Assembly: GCA_947493695.1 (NCBI GenBank)
Contig: CANLSF010000006.1
Span: 475,606-539,605, forward strand
Source of the DNA: an uncultured Kiloniellaceae bacterium
GTDB lineage: Bacteria > Pseudomonadota > Alphaproteobacteria > Kiloniellales > Kiloniellaceae
Direction of reading: 5' to 3'
DNA length: 64,000 bases
Both the position numbers and the translations under genes were made by a program. This document shows positions 45,776-55,027 of the stretch, piece by piece. The notes beneath the pieces were generated by a model that was not told the origin of the DNA, did no database searches, and was given only the letters and a program-made list of their open reading frames with translations. The first letter of the stretch is position 1, and every line of letters begins with the position of its first letter.

Positions 45776-47119
45776 ATGTTTGAGAAAGTTCTGATCGCCA
45801 ACCGTGGCGAAATTGCTCTTCGCATCCACCGCGCCTGCCGTGAGATGGGTATCAAGACTGTCGCTGTCCATTCGACGGCGGATTCCGACGCCATGCATGT
45901 GCGTCTGGCTGACGAAAGCGTCTGTATCGGCCCACCGGCCAGTAAAGACAGCTACCTCAATATAGCGGCCATTCTCTCCGCGGCGACCATCACGGGCGCG
46001 GATGCGATCCATCCCGGCGTGGGCTTCCTTTCCGAGAACGCCGACTTCGCCGCAATGGTCGAAGAGCACGGCTTCGTCTTCATCGGTCCTACGCCCGAGC
46101 ACATCAACCTGATGGGCGACAAGGTCGCGGCCAAACAGGCCGCAGATAGTCTTGGCATTCCGGTTGTCCCGGGATCCGACGGCGAAATCATGACCGCGGA
46201 AGAGGCGCTGCCCGTCGCCAACAAGATCGGCTATCCGGTACTGATCAAGGCCGCAGCCGGCGGTGGTGGCCGGGGTATGAAGGTCGCCAACAACGACGAC
46301 GAGCTCCGTCAGGCCGTCCAGTTGGCCAGAACCGAAGCCAAGGCCGCTTTCGGCAACGAAGCGGTCTATATGGAAAAATACCTGGGACGGCCGCGCCACA
46401 TCGAAATCCAGCTCATGGCCGACGGTCACGGCAACGTCATTCATCTAGGCGAGCGCGACTGTTCTCTCCAGCGTCGGCACCAGAAGCTGCTGGAAGAAGC
46501 GCCTTCCCCGGCCTTGAATGAGGAGGCCCGCGCCTGGATCGGAAAACGCTCCACCGACGCCATGAAGAAACTGGGCTATAAGTCGGCAGGCACCATCGAG
46601 TTCCTCTATGAAAACGGCGAGTTCTACTTCATCGAGATGAACACGCGTCTTCAGGTCGAGCATCCGATTTCGGAGGCTATTACCGGGGTCGACATTGTTC
46701 GTGAGCAGATCCGGATTGCCGCCGGCCTTCCGATGAGCATCGCCCAAGAGGACGTCACCTTCTTCGGTCACGCTATCGAATGCCGGATCAACGCCGAAAA
46801 TCCGCAGACCTTCATGCCGTCACCGGGGACCTTGACCGATTACCATGCCCCCGGCGGGCTGGGCGTGCGGGTGGATTCAGGTATCTACGCCGGATACCGC
46901 GTGCCACCGCACTATGACAGCCTGATTGCCAAACTGGTGGTTCACGGCCAGACCCGCAATGAATGCCTGATGCGATTGCGCCGCGCACTCGAGGAGTTTG
47001 TGATCGACGGCATCGATACAACAGTGCCGCTGCATCAGAAATTGATCGTCGACAGCGAGTTCATCAATGGGGATTACGATATCCACTGGCTGGAGAAGTT
47101 TGTCGCAGCGCAGGCCTAG
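45776..47119 (+). CDS. accC: Biotin carboxylase subunit of acetyl-CoA carboxylase
   Basis: A 447-residue ATP-grasp enzyme that carboxylates biotin on AccB. Motifs: [18 protein letters not shown] at the N-terminus, the glycine-rich lid [26 protein letters not shown], and the catalytic [11 protein letters not shown]. Standard length. A GC-rich inverted repeat, ACCCGGAC (47193-47200) with GTCCGGGT (47215-47222), lies between it and aat and may act as a weak terminator. Confidence 0.96.
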   Translation: MFEKVLIANRGEIALRIHRACREMGIKTVAVHSTADSDAMHVRLADESVCIGPPASKDSYLNIAAILSAATITGADAIHPGVGFLSENADFAAMVEEHGFVFIGPTPEHINLMGDKVAAKQAADSLGIPVVPGSDGEIMTAEEALPVANKIGYPVLIKAAAGGGGRGMKVANNDDELRQAVQLARTEAKAAFGNEAVYMEKYLGRPRHIEIQLMADGHGNVIHLGERDCSLQRRHQKLLEEAPSPALNEEARAWIGKRSTDAMKKLGYKSAGTIEFLYENGEFYFIEMNTRLQVEHPISEAITGVDIVREQIRIAAGLPMSIAQEDVTFFGHAIECRINAENPQTFMPSPGTLTDYHAPGGLGVRVDSGIYAGYRVPPHYDSLIAKLVVHGQTRNECLMRLRRALEEFVIDGIDTTVPLHQKLIVDSEFINGDYDIHWLEKFVAAQA

Positions 47120-47246
47120 GTCATAAGTTGAAGGAGCCTCTTGCGCTCAGCGTTCTATCGCACAATCTCTAGAGTAGATCGAGCGTCAAGCCACCCGGAC
47201 ATCGCTCAGCCGAGGTCCGGGTCCTTTAAGACAACTGCGGACGGAT

Positions 47247-47903
47247 ATGGAGCTCACGCCGGACCTTTTGCTTAAAGCCTACACCGTCGGGGTTTTCCCC
47301 ATGGCGGAAAGCCGAGACGATCCGGTTCTGCACTGGATCGACCCGGATTTACGCGGCGTGTTGCCCCTTGATGCTGTTCACATTCCCCGCAAACTGCGTC
47401 GCAGAATCCGACAGGGCGACTTCGAAGTTCGCTGCGATACGGCTTTCGGCGAGGTGATCCGGCTTTGCGCGGCCCCGACCGAGGGCCGCCCGGACACCTG
47501 GATCAATCCAACCATCGAGACGCTCTACAATCAGGTTTTTGCGCGCGGCTTCGCCCATTCCGTAGAGTGCTGGCAGGACGGCAATCTGGTCGGCGGCCTC
47601 TACGGCGTGTCTCTGGGCGCGGTCTTCTTTGGCGAATCCATGTTCAGCCGCGTGTCCGACGCCAGTAAAGTGGCCCTGATGCATCTGGCTCTGCGCTTAC
47701 GCAAGGGCGGTTACAAACTGCTCGATACCCAGTTCAACACACCTCATCTCAGCCGCTTCGGTGTGCAGGAAATTCCCCGCGACGAATATCAGACGCAGTT
47801 GGTGCGGGCCATCAACTCCCAGGCCCATTTTCCGACGGAAGTAAGCTCAGAGGAAATTGAGGACTTTCTGAAATCCTCGGTCGCCCCGCCGGAACAGATC
47901 TAA
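47247..47903 (+). CDS. aat: Leucyl/phenylalanyl-tRNA-protein transferase
   Basis: A 218-residue enzyme of the N-degron pathway that adds Leu or Phe to proteins with N-terminal Lys or Arg. The family signature is clear: YTVGVFPMAESRDD, WIDPDLRGVLPLD, SVECWQDGNLVGGLYGVSLGAVFFGESMF region and LDTQFNTPHLSRFG. Convergent with the alcohol dehydrogenase gene; their 3' ends are 15 bp apart. Confidence 0.95.
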   Translation: MELTPDLLLKAYTVGVFPMAESRDDPVLHWIDPDLRGVLPLDAVHIPRKLRRRIRQGDFEVRCDTAFGEVIRLCAAPTEGRPDTWINPTIETLYNQVFARGFAHSVECWQDGNLVGGLYGVSLGAVFFGESMFSRVSDASKVALMHLALRLRKGGYKLLDTQFNTPHLSRFGVQEIPRDEYQTQLVRAINSQAHFPTEVSSEEIEDFLKSSVAPPEQI

Positions 47904-47918
47904 AGCGACTTCAGTGGA

Positions 47919-48965
47919 TCACGAAAAATTCGTGATCATGGTCACTCCTGTTTCGGTGAAATTTCCCATCTGTTCCAGGATCTTCGCGCCTTCAGCGAGA
48001 TCAACGCTGCGTGTGATGAGCCTGGAGGGATCGACCCGCCCGGAAGTCACCATCGCCATCATATTATCAAAGGTGTGGCCGGCCATGGCGTGACTGCCAA
48101 CGATTTCCAGCTCATGCGCGATGACGCGGTCCATGGGGATCGGAGGGTTGTTCTCGCCTCCCAGCAGAAGTCCGACCTGAATATGCCGTCCCTGGCGTCG
48201 CAGGGAGAGGATCGAGTTCCTGCAGGTTTCCGGATTGCCGAGCGCATCAATTGAAACATGCGCGCCGCCCGCAGTCAGATCCCGGACCGCCTCGGCGACT
48301 TCATTGGTCTTGCGTCCGTTGATGACGTGCAGGGCCCCGGCGCTGCGGGCAAGCGCGAGCTGGTCCTCGTCGATATCGACCGCCACCACATTCGCACCCA
48401 TGGCTGCGGCGATCATGACCGCAGACAGACCGACCCCGCCACAGCCATGAACGGCAACCCATTGACCGGGCTCGACCTTTCCCTGCTGAACCACAACGCG
48501 GAACGACGTCGTGAAGCGGCATCCGATACTGCCGCCGACCGCGAAAGACAGGCTTTCGGGCAGCTCGACCAGGTTGGCGTCCGCATAGGGAACGGCGACG
48601 TATTCTGCGAAAGCGCCCCAGCCGGTAAAGCCGGGCTGATACTGCTCGGGACAGACCTGATGCTGGCCGTTGTGGCAATAACCGCACTTGCCGCAGCCGG
48701 AAACGACCGGCACGATCGCGCGCATGCCTGGGCGCCAGTTACGCACGTCAGGGCCCACGGCCTCGATGATGCCGGAGCACTCGTGGCCTGGAACGTGAGG
48801 CAGGGACTTGATGTCAGGGTCGTGGCCCATCCAGGCATGCCAGTCGCTGCGGCAAACCCCGTTGGCCATGACGCGCAGAACGACGCCGTCATCCGGGGGC
48901 GTTGGGTCCGGTGCATTCTCGACTTCAATCGGCCCCATGAATTCGCGAAACATTGCCGCGCGCAT
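47919..48965 (-). CDS. Zinc-dependent alcohol dehydrogenase
   Basis: A 348-residue medium-chain dehydrogenase. Catalytic zinc site with the Cys in NGVCRSDWHAW and GHECSGI; structural zinc Cys cluster in CGKCGYCHNGQHQVC; NAD-binding Rossmann motif GCGGVGLSAV with an acidic Asp after VVAVDIDED, indicating NAD preference. Alcohol and aldehyde substrates are not deducible. Its promoter region is shared with the small lipoprotein gene and contains a perfect FNR/FixK-type box. Confidence 0.92.
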   Translation of the reverse strand: MRAAMFREFMGPIEVENAPDPTPPDDGVVLRVMANGVCRSDWHAWMGHDPDIKSLPHVPGHECSGIIEAVGPDVRNWRPGMRAIVPVVSGCGKCGYCHNGQHQVCPEQYQPGFTGWGAFAEYVAVPYADANLVELPESLSFAVGGSIGCRFTTSFRVVVQQGKVEPGQWVAVHGCGGVGLSAVMIAAAMGANVVAVDIDEDQLALARSAGALHVINGRKTNEVAEAVRDLTAGGAHVSIDALGNPETCRNSILSLRRQGRHIQVGLLLGGENNPPIPMDRVIAHELEIVGSHAMAGHTFDNMMAMVTSGRVDPSRLITRSVDLAEGAKILEQMGNFTETGVTMITNFS

Positions 48966-49098
48966 AGACGTCTCCCTGCTTTTTTGATTCTTGTTTCTTC
49001 ATCGAGCCTAGCAAAAAACCGCGAGAGTTACCCCCTGAAAACACAACGAAAAGCCATACAAATGTCACAGGAATGATCCCCGGTTTTATCCCCCGGTT

Positions 49099-49112
49099 TT
49101 GATCTTAATCAA
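49099..49112. promoter_or_regulatory. FNR/FixK-type box between alcohol dehydrogenase and lipoprotein genes
   Basis: TTGATCTTAATCAA is a perfect TTGAT-N4-ATCAA site. Its centre (49105.5) is exactly 32 bp from the centre of a -10-like CTGAAT (49135-49140), the class II activator spacing (-41.5) for the rightward lipoprotein gene. Just upstream is a direct repeat of CCCCGGTTTT (49080-49099 region). Confidence 0.65.
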
Positions 49113-49190
49113 CGCGGTGTTGCGCCAAGCGGTTCTGAATGAGCGCAGTGGATCCTCCACTTTGGATGTTCAGGATCAAAGGAGAGTCAG

Positions 49191-49478
49191 ATGACCAGAA
49201 CAGGCCGTTCGTCAGTCCTCGCGATCATGGCTGTTTCACTGCTGATGCTTGGCGCTTGCGCCAGTGAATCGGAAATCACGACCCTGCGCGGCGAAGTCAG
49301 CGCGGCAACCGAAACCGCCCGCATGGCGGAAGAACGTGCAATGGCGGCCGAGAAGTCTGCCGCGGAAGCCGAGCAACGCGCAGCGGCGGCGGAACAGCGG
49401 GCGGCAATCGCCGAAGAACAGGCCCGTGCCGCAAACGCAAAAGCCGAGCGAACCTTTCAGCAATCGCTGACCAAGTAG
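49191..49478 (+). CDS. Small alanine-zipper (Lpp-like) lipoprotein
   Basis: A 95-residue lipoprotein. Signal ends in the lipobox LMLGAC, so Cys24 or so is lipidated. The mature part is one continuous heptad-rich helix of Ala, Glu and Arg (AEKSAAEAEQRAAAAEQR), an alanine-zipper trimer like Lpp, ending in FQQSLTK. A C-terminal Lys is the residue Lpp uses for attachment to peptidoglycan, and an L,D-transpeptidase gene lies next door. AAAGGAGAG precedes the ATG. Confidence 0.88.
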   Translation: MTRTGRSSVLAIMAVSLLMLGACASESEITTLRGEVSAATETARMAEERAMAAEKSAAEAEQRAAAAEQRAAIAEEQARAANAKAERTFQQSLTK

Positions 49479-49547
49479 CACGCCACAGAACCTTCGGTGC
49501 AAGAGATCCGGTCTGAAGGAGAAGAGAAATCTATCCGGCAGACCGGA

Positions 49548-50489
49548 TCAGTTCAGTGCGGGCATCGTGATCCGGACCGGGATGCCGCGGCGGTCCTGGG
49601 ACACCTGCCGGATCACGGACCAATTCAGGCGCGCCGCCTGCCCCTTCGCAGCCTCAAGAACGATCTGCGCCGTTTCAGGCGGGTCATAGAGCGTCAGCCG
49701 CCCGGTCGCTAAAAGCGCATCGAGCTGAAGCGTTGTCGGATGGACCTCCAGATAGAGTTCTCCCTCTACCCAGGCGGTTTTAACCGGCTGATCAAGGATC
49801 GTTACCGGCGTACCAGGTTCGACCGCCGCGAAGAGCCTCGCGATATCGGAGGGATAGAGACGGATGCAGCCGCGGCTCACCCGGCGCCCGATGCCGTAAG
49901 GACGGTTGGTCCCGTGAATGACGTAGCCCGGCCATTCGAGGTTCAAGGCATAGGCGCCCAGGGGATTTTGCGGTCCTGGTGGCACGATCTCCGGAAGGCC
50001 GGGGTCATCCCGCCGGGCTGAAGCGGTCGGGATCCAGCTGGGGTCCGCCCTTTTTTTCACGATCCTGGTCTGACCGGTCGGCGTCTCGTGCTCCAGACGC
50101 CCGACACCGATCGGAAAGCTGAGGACGCCGCTACCCTCCGGAGGCAAGTAATAGAGCCGCAGTTCGGGCAGATTGATTACGATACCGACGCCCTCGGCAG
50201 CCGGAAGAAGGTGACGCCCGGGGAGGTGCAGTTCGGTCCCCGGCTGCGGTATCCAGGGATCGACGCCGGGATTGGCCAGGAGCAGAGCAGCGAAACCGAG
50301 TTTCTGGGAAACCGCGATGTCCAGCAGGGTATCGCCCTCGCGGACGCTGTAACTGTCCTCTTCGCCGATCATCCCGGACCCTGCCATGACCTGCGGCGGA
50401 AGAGCGATCAGCAACAGCACGCAGAAACCCAGTGGCAGCAATGCTTGCCACCACCGGCACCCCCTGCCGCCCTGGGTGTTTCGGATCAT
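49548..50489 (-). CDS. L,D-transpeptidase with LysM-like domain (ErfK/YbiS group)
   Basis: A 313-residue exported protein. N-terminal membrane segment (LPLGFCVLLLIALPPQVMAG), a LysM-like peptidoglycan-binding segment (SYSVREGDTLLDIAVSQ), then a YkuD catalytic domain with HGTNRPYGIG and the catalytic Cys in SRGCIRLYPSD. ErfK/YbiS-type enzymes attach Lpp-like lipoproteins to peptidoglycan, so the neighbouring small lipoprotein with its terminal Lys is a candidate partner. Its start overlaps the stop of the upstream kinase fusion by 4 bp. Confidence 0.92.
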   Translation of the reverse strand: MIRNTQGGRGCRWWQALLPLGFCVLLLIALPPQVMAGSGMIGEEDSYSVREGDTLLDIAVSQKLGFAALLLANPGVDPWIPQPGTELHLPGRHLLPAAEGVGIVINLPELRLYYLPPEGSGVLSFPIGVGRLEHETPTGQTRIVKKRADPSWIPTASARRDDPGLPEIVPPGPQNPLGAYALNLEWPGYVIHGTNRPYGIGRRVSRGCIRLYPSDIARLFAAVEPGTPVTILDQPVKTAWVEGELYLEVHPTTLQLDALLATGRLTLYDPPETAQIVLEAAKGQAARLNWSVIRQVSQDRRGIPVRITMPALN

Positions 50490-52096
50490 TCCAGTTCGTC
50501 GTTCCCGTCGATTAAACGAAGCACCTGTGCAGTCAGATCCTCCAGTGCGATGCTGCTGCCGACATGCCGCCAGGAGATATCACCAAGGTCATATGACATT
50601 TGCTGCTCGACAATGGCCGGCGTTGCATCAGATGCATCATGGCGACGCGCTGCCACGCGGTCCTTGAGCAGGTCTGTGGGCGCAGTCAGCCAAAAGCCCT
50701 GAGGCGCAACCGAGAGTTCCCTGGCCGTTGCTTCAAGGGCTTCACGCTCGGCCGGCTTTGAGAAGACTGCGTCGACAATAACGCTGTGCCCCCTGCCCAG
50801 AACCTCGCAGGTGCGTCCGAGCATCAGGGAATAGACCCACTCAGTCACCTGACCGCTATAGGCCGACTGCGGGAGCCGTTCGGTCTCGTCGACCCCGGAA
50901 ACCTCTTTGCGGATGGCATCGCTGCGCAGATGCACCGCCCCGGGCGCTGCACCGATAAATGGCGCCAGTTCACGGGCGAGCGACGTCTTTCCACTGCCTG
51001 ATAACCCACCGACCGCCACGCAAGCGGGGTCTGCCGGCTCCAGAAACCTGACGGCCCATCGAAAGTATGTTTGGGCCTCGTCGATCCTGCCTTGTGCCGC
51101 AGAGACCTTGGCCCGGATTGAGGCCCGGGCCGAGAGGAACAGGGGCAGCAGCGGGAGCCCGGTAAAGTCCCTGGTCTCAGCGAGGTAGCGGTTGAACAGG
51201 ATGTTAGCCTCGCGCTTGCGACCGTCTTGCCAGAGATCCATGAGAAGAAACGCAAGATCATAAAGAACGTCGACGATTGCGATCCGGTCGTCAAATTCAA
51301 TGGCGTCGAAAAGAACCGGTTTGGCATCGATCATAACGATGTTGGCGAGGTGAAGATCACCGTGGCAATGGCGAACCCTGCCAAATTCCTGACGGGCGGC
51401 GAAAAGCTCGGCATTCGCCTCGATCATCGCCAGCGACTTACGCGTAAGAGCCTGGGAGTCCGCGCGTGGGAAATAGGCCTGATACTCATCGAAAGCCAGA
51501 TCGTTATCACGCAAAATCTGCGCGAAGCCGGTGGCATGATCAAAGCCCCTCAGATGCGGTGCAGCGGCCTTGTGAAAGGCCGCGATCACACAGGCAAGAT
51601 CATTGACAAGATCGTCGCTCAAGCCACTGCGTGACGCCATTCGGTCCAATTCAGCTTCGCGGTCGAAACGCTTCATCATCACCGCATATTCAACAGGCAA
51701 CCCCGTCGCGCCGCTCAAGTCCGCAGCACCCAGATAGAGCTTCCCTGAGGTATCACGCCGAATTCCGATAACACCGAGATAGAGCCCGGGCGCGGTCCGT
51801 CGATTGAGCTCAACTTCGTGCAGGCAGGCTTCGCGCCGTTTCTCCAGGGTGGAAAAATCCAGGTAGGGATATCTAACGGCGCGCTTGATCTTGTAGGCAT
51901 AATCACCCGCCAGAAAGACGATGGCGGCATGTGTATCGATCCGCTCGACATTGCCTTCAGAAAGTCCGTAAGCCGCCGGTGAAGACAGAAAGTCCTCGAC
52001 TTCGGACTGGTCCGCAATCTGATGCCCGCCTGACGACATAAAGTCATCTGTCCGGTTTACGCCGTCGGGTATCGCCAGGTTAGGCCGCTGAAACAT
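50486..52096 (-). CDS. Aminoglycoside-phosphotransferase-like/P-loop kinase fusion
   Basis: A 536-residue two-domain protein. The N-terminal half is an APH-type kinase fold with RHCHGDLHLANIV (catalytic loop) and FDAIEFDD (metal Asp). The C-terminal half is a zeta-toxin or gluconate-kinase-like P-loop domain with GGLSGSGKTSLAREL. This fusion is widespread next to stress and anaerobic genes but its substrate is unknown; drug resistance should not be inferred. I chose ATG 52096, with GGAG upstream. It overlaps the end of ftsH by 17 bp and starts the ldt gene by overlap, so ftsH, this gene and ldt form one tightly coupled operon. Confidence 0.88.
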   Translation of the reverse strand: MFQRPNLAIPDGVNRTDDFMSSGGHQIADQSEVEDFLSSPAAYGLSEGNVERIDTHAAIVFLAGDYAYKIKRAVRYPYLDFSTLEKRREACLHEVELNRRTAPGLYLGVIGIRRDTSGKLYLGAADLSGATGLPVEYAVMMKRFDREAELDRMASRSGLSDDLVNDLACVIAAFHKAAAPHLRGFDHATGFAQILRDNDLAFDEYQAYFPRADSQALTRKSLAMIEANAELFAARQEFGRVRHCHGDLHLANIVMIDAKPVLFDAIEFDDRIAIVDVLYDLAFLLMDLWQDGRKREANILFNRYLAETRDFTGLPLLPLFLSARASIRAKVSAAQGRIDEAQTYFRWAVRFLEPADPACVAVGGLSGSGKTSLARELAPFIGAAPGAVHLRSDAIRKEVSGVDETERLPQSAYSGQVTEWVYSLMLGRTCEVLGRGHSVIVDAVFSKPAEREALEATARELSVAPQGFWLTAPTDLLKDRVAARRHDASDATPAIVEQQMSYDLGDISWRHVGSSIALEDLTAQVLRLIDGNDELE

Positions 52097-53939
52097 CGTC
52101 GCTCCGTCCTTCAGTATCACCTGTCTGATCTATAGGCGCTGGGAGCTTTGGCAAGTCCTGGCTGGAAAGAGTCTCCTTTTCCAATAACCGTTCCGCGCCC
52201 TCATCAAGTTGCCGCCGGTAGCTATTGAGAACTTCTTGCGCCCGCTGAAGGGCATGATCGGTCAGGTCCCGGATGCAGCGATCTATCTCGGCAGCCGTTT
52301 CCTCGCTGTATTCCCTCGGGCTGACAGCCCCGACCCCTCCCTCGCCCAGAAAGGCCTGTTGCCGGGATTCATAGGTTACCTGACCCAGTTTTTCGGACAT
52401 CCCGAAACGGGTCACCATGTGGCGGGCGATCTCGGTCGCCTTCTCCAGATCGTCGGCGGCACCGGTTGAGACTTCCTTGAAGACAATTTCCTCGGCGGCA
52501 CGCCCACCCAGCAAGACCGCCATCTTGTTTTCCAGCTCGCGCTGCGTGACCAGGAAACGATCCTCAGTCGGACGCTGCATGGTATAGCCGAGAGCGCCGA
52601 CGCCACGGGGAATGATGGAAATCTTGTGAACCGGGTCCATGCCCGGCAAGACGGTCGCCACAAGCGCATGGCCCATTTCATGAAAGGCGACCACTCTGCG
52701 TTCATGGGGGTTGAGGAGACGGCTCTTCTTCTCAAGGCCACCGACAATCCGTTCAATGGCGGCGGTGAAATCTTCCATGGCCACGGCATGCGCGCCGCGC
52801 CGGGTCGCCATGATCGCGGACTCGTTCACCAGATTGGCGAGATCCGCACCAGAGAAGCCCGGCGTTAAGCCGGCGATCTTTTCCTGGTCAACGTCGTCGG
52901 CAAGTTCAACCCGCTTCACATGCACGTCCAGAATGGCCACACGCCCGGGTTTGTCGGGCCTGTCCACCAGAACCTGGCGATCGAAACGTCCCGCGCGCAT
53001 CAATGCCGGATCCAGAATCTCGGGCCGGTTGGTCGCCGCCAGCAGGACAATACCCTGCCGTGTATCGAAACCGTCGAGTTCGGACAGCAACTGGTTGAGC
53101 GTCTGTTCCTTCTCGTCATGTCCGCCGCCGAACCCGCCGACACCTCTTGCCCGCCCGAGGGCGTCGAGTTCATCGATAAAGATGATACAGGGCGCGGCCT
53201 TTTGCGCCTGCTCGAAGAGGTCGCGGACACGAGCGGCACCGACGCCGACAAACATCTCGACAAACTCGGACCCGCTGATCGAGAAGAAGGGCACGCCCGC
53301 CTCGCCCGCCACCGCGCGCGCAAGCAGGGTCTTACCTGTGCCCGGTGGTCCCACCAGCAGAATGCCCTTGGGAATTCTGGCCCCAAGGCGACCGTACTGA
53401 TCGGGATGTTTCAGGAAATCGACAATCTCCTTGAGCTCGCCCAAAGCTTCATCGACACCCGCGACATCGCTGAAGGTCACATCGATATCGGTCTCGACAT
53501 AGACTTTTGCCTTGCTCTTGCCGACAGACATCATGCCGCCGAACCCCTGTTTTTCGGCGAAGCGGCGGATTACGAACATCCAGATCGCCACGAAGAAGAC
53601 AACAGGAACCACCCAGGACAGCAGATCGCGCAGAAACGTACTCTCGATCACCCCGCTGTAGGTCACGCCATATTTACGCAGCTGCTCGGTCAGTTCCGGC
53701 TCAACGCGCGTTGTTCGAAAGCGTGTCGTATTATCGGGCGTGGAGCCCTGCAGAGTGCCCTGAATCGTATTCTGAGAGATCGCGACCTCAGCAACCTTAC
53801 CTTCTTCCAGGAGCTGCTCAAACGCGCTGTAGGGGATCTGCTGGATCTCGCGGGAATTCACCCACCAACTCTGGAACAGCAGAATGGCCCAGACGGCAAG
53901 TAAAGCGTAAACGAAGTTAAATTTGTGCTTCTTATCCAT
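52080..53939 (-). CDS. ftsH: Accessory FtsH-type membrane AAA protease
   Basis: A 619-residue ATP-dependent zinc protease. Two membrane helices (about 9-28 and 104-126) frame a periplasmic domain. Walker A is [13 protein letters not shown], Walker [12 protein letters not shown], and the zinc motif is HEMGH at 420-424 instead of the more common HEAGH. The context is not the usual tilS-ftsH-folP or ftsH-glmM setting, so this is probably a second, specialised FtsH. I chose ATG 53937-53939, giving [11 protein letters not shown]. First gene of the ftsH-kinase-ldt operon. Confidence 0.93.
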   Translation of the reverse strand: MDKKHKFNFVYALLAVWAILLFQSWWVNSREIQQIPYSAFEQLLEEGKVAEVAISQNTIQGTLQGSTPDNTTRFRTTRVEPELTEQLRKYGVTYSGVIESTFLRDLLSWVVPVVFFVAIWMFVIRRFAEKQGFGGMMSVGKSKAKVYVETDIDVTFSDVAGVDEALGELKEIVDFLKHPDQYGRLGARIPKGILLVGPPGTGKTLLARAVAGEAGVPFFSISGSEFVEMFVGVGAARVRDLFEQAQKAAPCIIFIDELDALGRARGVGGFGGGHDEKEQTLNQLLSELDGFDTRQGIVLLAATNRPEILDPALMRAGRFDRQVLVDRPDKPGRVAILDVHVKRVELADDVDQEKIAGLTPGFSGADLANLVNESAIMATRRGAHAVAMEDFTAAIERIVGGLEKKSRLLNPHERRVVAFHEMGHALVATVLPGMDPVHKISIIPRGVGALGYTMQRPTEDRFLVTQRELENKMAVLLGGRAAEEIVFKEVSTGAADDLEKATEIARHMVTRFGMSEKLGQVTYESRQQAFLGEGGVGAVSPREYSEETAAEIDRCIRDLTDHALQRAQEVLNSYRRQLDEGAERLLEKETLSSQDLPKLPAPIDQTGDTEGRSDDVSAA

Positions 53940-54139
53940 ACCGGCGTCACCTCTACTCGGGTTGATCCGCTGCGAGGCGCGGGTCTTCCTCAGACACAAC
54001 CGCCCTGTCAGGTAAGCTTCAGTCCATCCAAGTTTATGTTGCCGGGCTCAAGCGCGACCATGACCTGAATCAAAAACCTCCGGTTGAGGACCCACAGGGC
54101 CTGCGCCCAGCCCTGGTGGGTTCTCCGCCGGCGGCACAA

Positions 54140-54153
54140 TTGATGCGCATCAA
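54140..54153. promoter_or_regulatory. FNR/FixK-type box upstream of the FocA-like gene
   Basis: TTGATGCGCATCAA is a perfect TTGAT-N4-ATCAA site between ftsH and the divergent channel gene. Its centre (54146.5) is 32 bp from the centre of CTCAAT (54176-54181), the same geometry as the 49099 site and right for class II activation of the rightward operon from about 54188. Leftward action on ftsH is possible, but I see no good -10 there. Confidence 0.7.
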
Positions 54154-54211
54154 TGCCTGAAGTCCGGATTTCCTGCTCAATCACGACAGAGCGAAAAGGG
54201 AGTGTTGCCTT

Positions 54212-55024
54212 TTGAAATCCGAACACACAGCCTCAAACCTGGATATCGACGCCTACACACCTGCCCAGATAGCCCTGCGCGTTGAGAATGCAGGTGTTAC
54301 CAAAGCAAAGCTGGGAACAGTTCCGACAATCACCCTCGCGGTTTTGGCCGGTGCTTTCATTGCTTTTGGCGCGATGTTCTACACTCTGGTGGTGACCGAC
54401 AGTACGCTCGGGTTCGGTCCGACGCGGCTTCTCGGCGGAGCTGCCTTCTCTCTGGGTCTTATTCTGGTGGTCGTAGCCGGGGCCGAGCTTTTTACCGGTA
54501 ACAACCTGATCGTTATGGCCTGGGCCGACAAACGCATCACCGGCGTTCAACTGCTGCGGAACTGGGGTCTGGTTTATCTGGGTAACTTCGCGGGTGCCCT
54601 GGCAACCGCAGGAGGCGTTGCCTTCTCCGGCGTGCTTGAATTGAACGGCGGCGCCGTCGGCGCAACTGCCGCAGCAATCGCAGAGAGCAAGTTACAGCTC
54701 GCGCCTTTAGAAGCTCTCATCCGTGGCATTCTCTGCAATGCTCTTGTCTGCCTTGCAGTCTGGCTCTGCTTCGCCGCTCACAGTGTGAGTGGCAAGATCC
54801 TCGCGATCCTCTTTCCGATTTCCGCCTTCGTGGGCCTTGGCTTCGAACACTCGGTCGCCAACATGTACGTCATTCCCGTTACAATGTTCTCCGGCCTGCT
54901 CGAGAGTGATATCTCAGGCCTGCTGATCAACCTGAGCATCGTAACCCTTGGAAACATCATCGGTGGGTCGCTTTTGGTCGCCCTGGTCTATTGGGTGATC
55001 TATCGGCGTGATTGGACGCGCTGA
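54212..55024 (+). CDS. Formate/nitrite transporter family channel (FocA/NirC-like)
   Basis: A 270-residue protein with six hydrophobic helices, the size of FNT channels that pass formate, nitrite, hydrosulfide or acetate. LFTGNNLIVMAW and NALVCLAVWLCFA are the FNT signature regions, and GFEHSVANMYVIP carries the conserved pore His segment. Start taken as TTG 54212 with AGGGAG upstream. Which anion it passes is undetermined. First gene of a three-gene operon under the FNR-type box; the next gene begins 3 bp after its stop. Confidence 0.92.
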   Translation: MKSEHTASNLDIDAYTPAQIALRVENAGVTKAKLGTVPTITLAVLAGAFIAFGAMFYTLVVTDSTLGFGPTRLLGGAAFSLGLILVVVAGAELFTGNNLIVMAWADKRITGVQLLRNWGLVYLGNFAGALATAGGVAFSGVLELNGGAVGATAAAIAESKLQLAPLEALIRGILCNALVCLAVWLCFAAHSVSGKILAILFPISAFVGLGFEHSVANMYVIPVTMFSGLLESDISGLLINLSIVTLGNIIGGSLLVALVYWVIYRRDWTR

Positions 55025-55027
55025 GAA

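Noticed and set aside
47917..47937. Hairpin GATCACGAA/TTCGTGATC as a terminator between aat and the alcohol dehydrogenase gene
   Set aside because: It overlaps the end of the dehydrogenase coding region and has no T-run in either direction; at most a weak element.
50486..52096. Aminoglycoside resistance gene
   Set aside because: The APH fold is fused to a P-loop kinase and sits in a stress operon; this fusion family is not linked to drug resistance.
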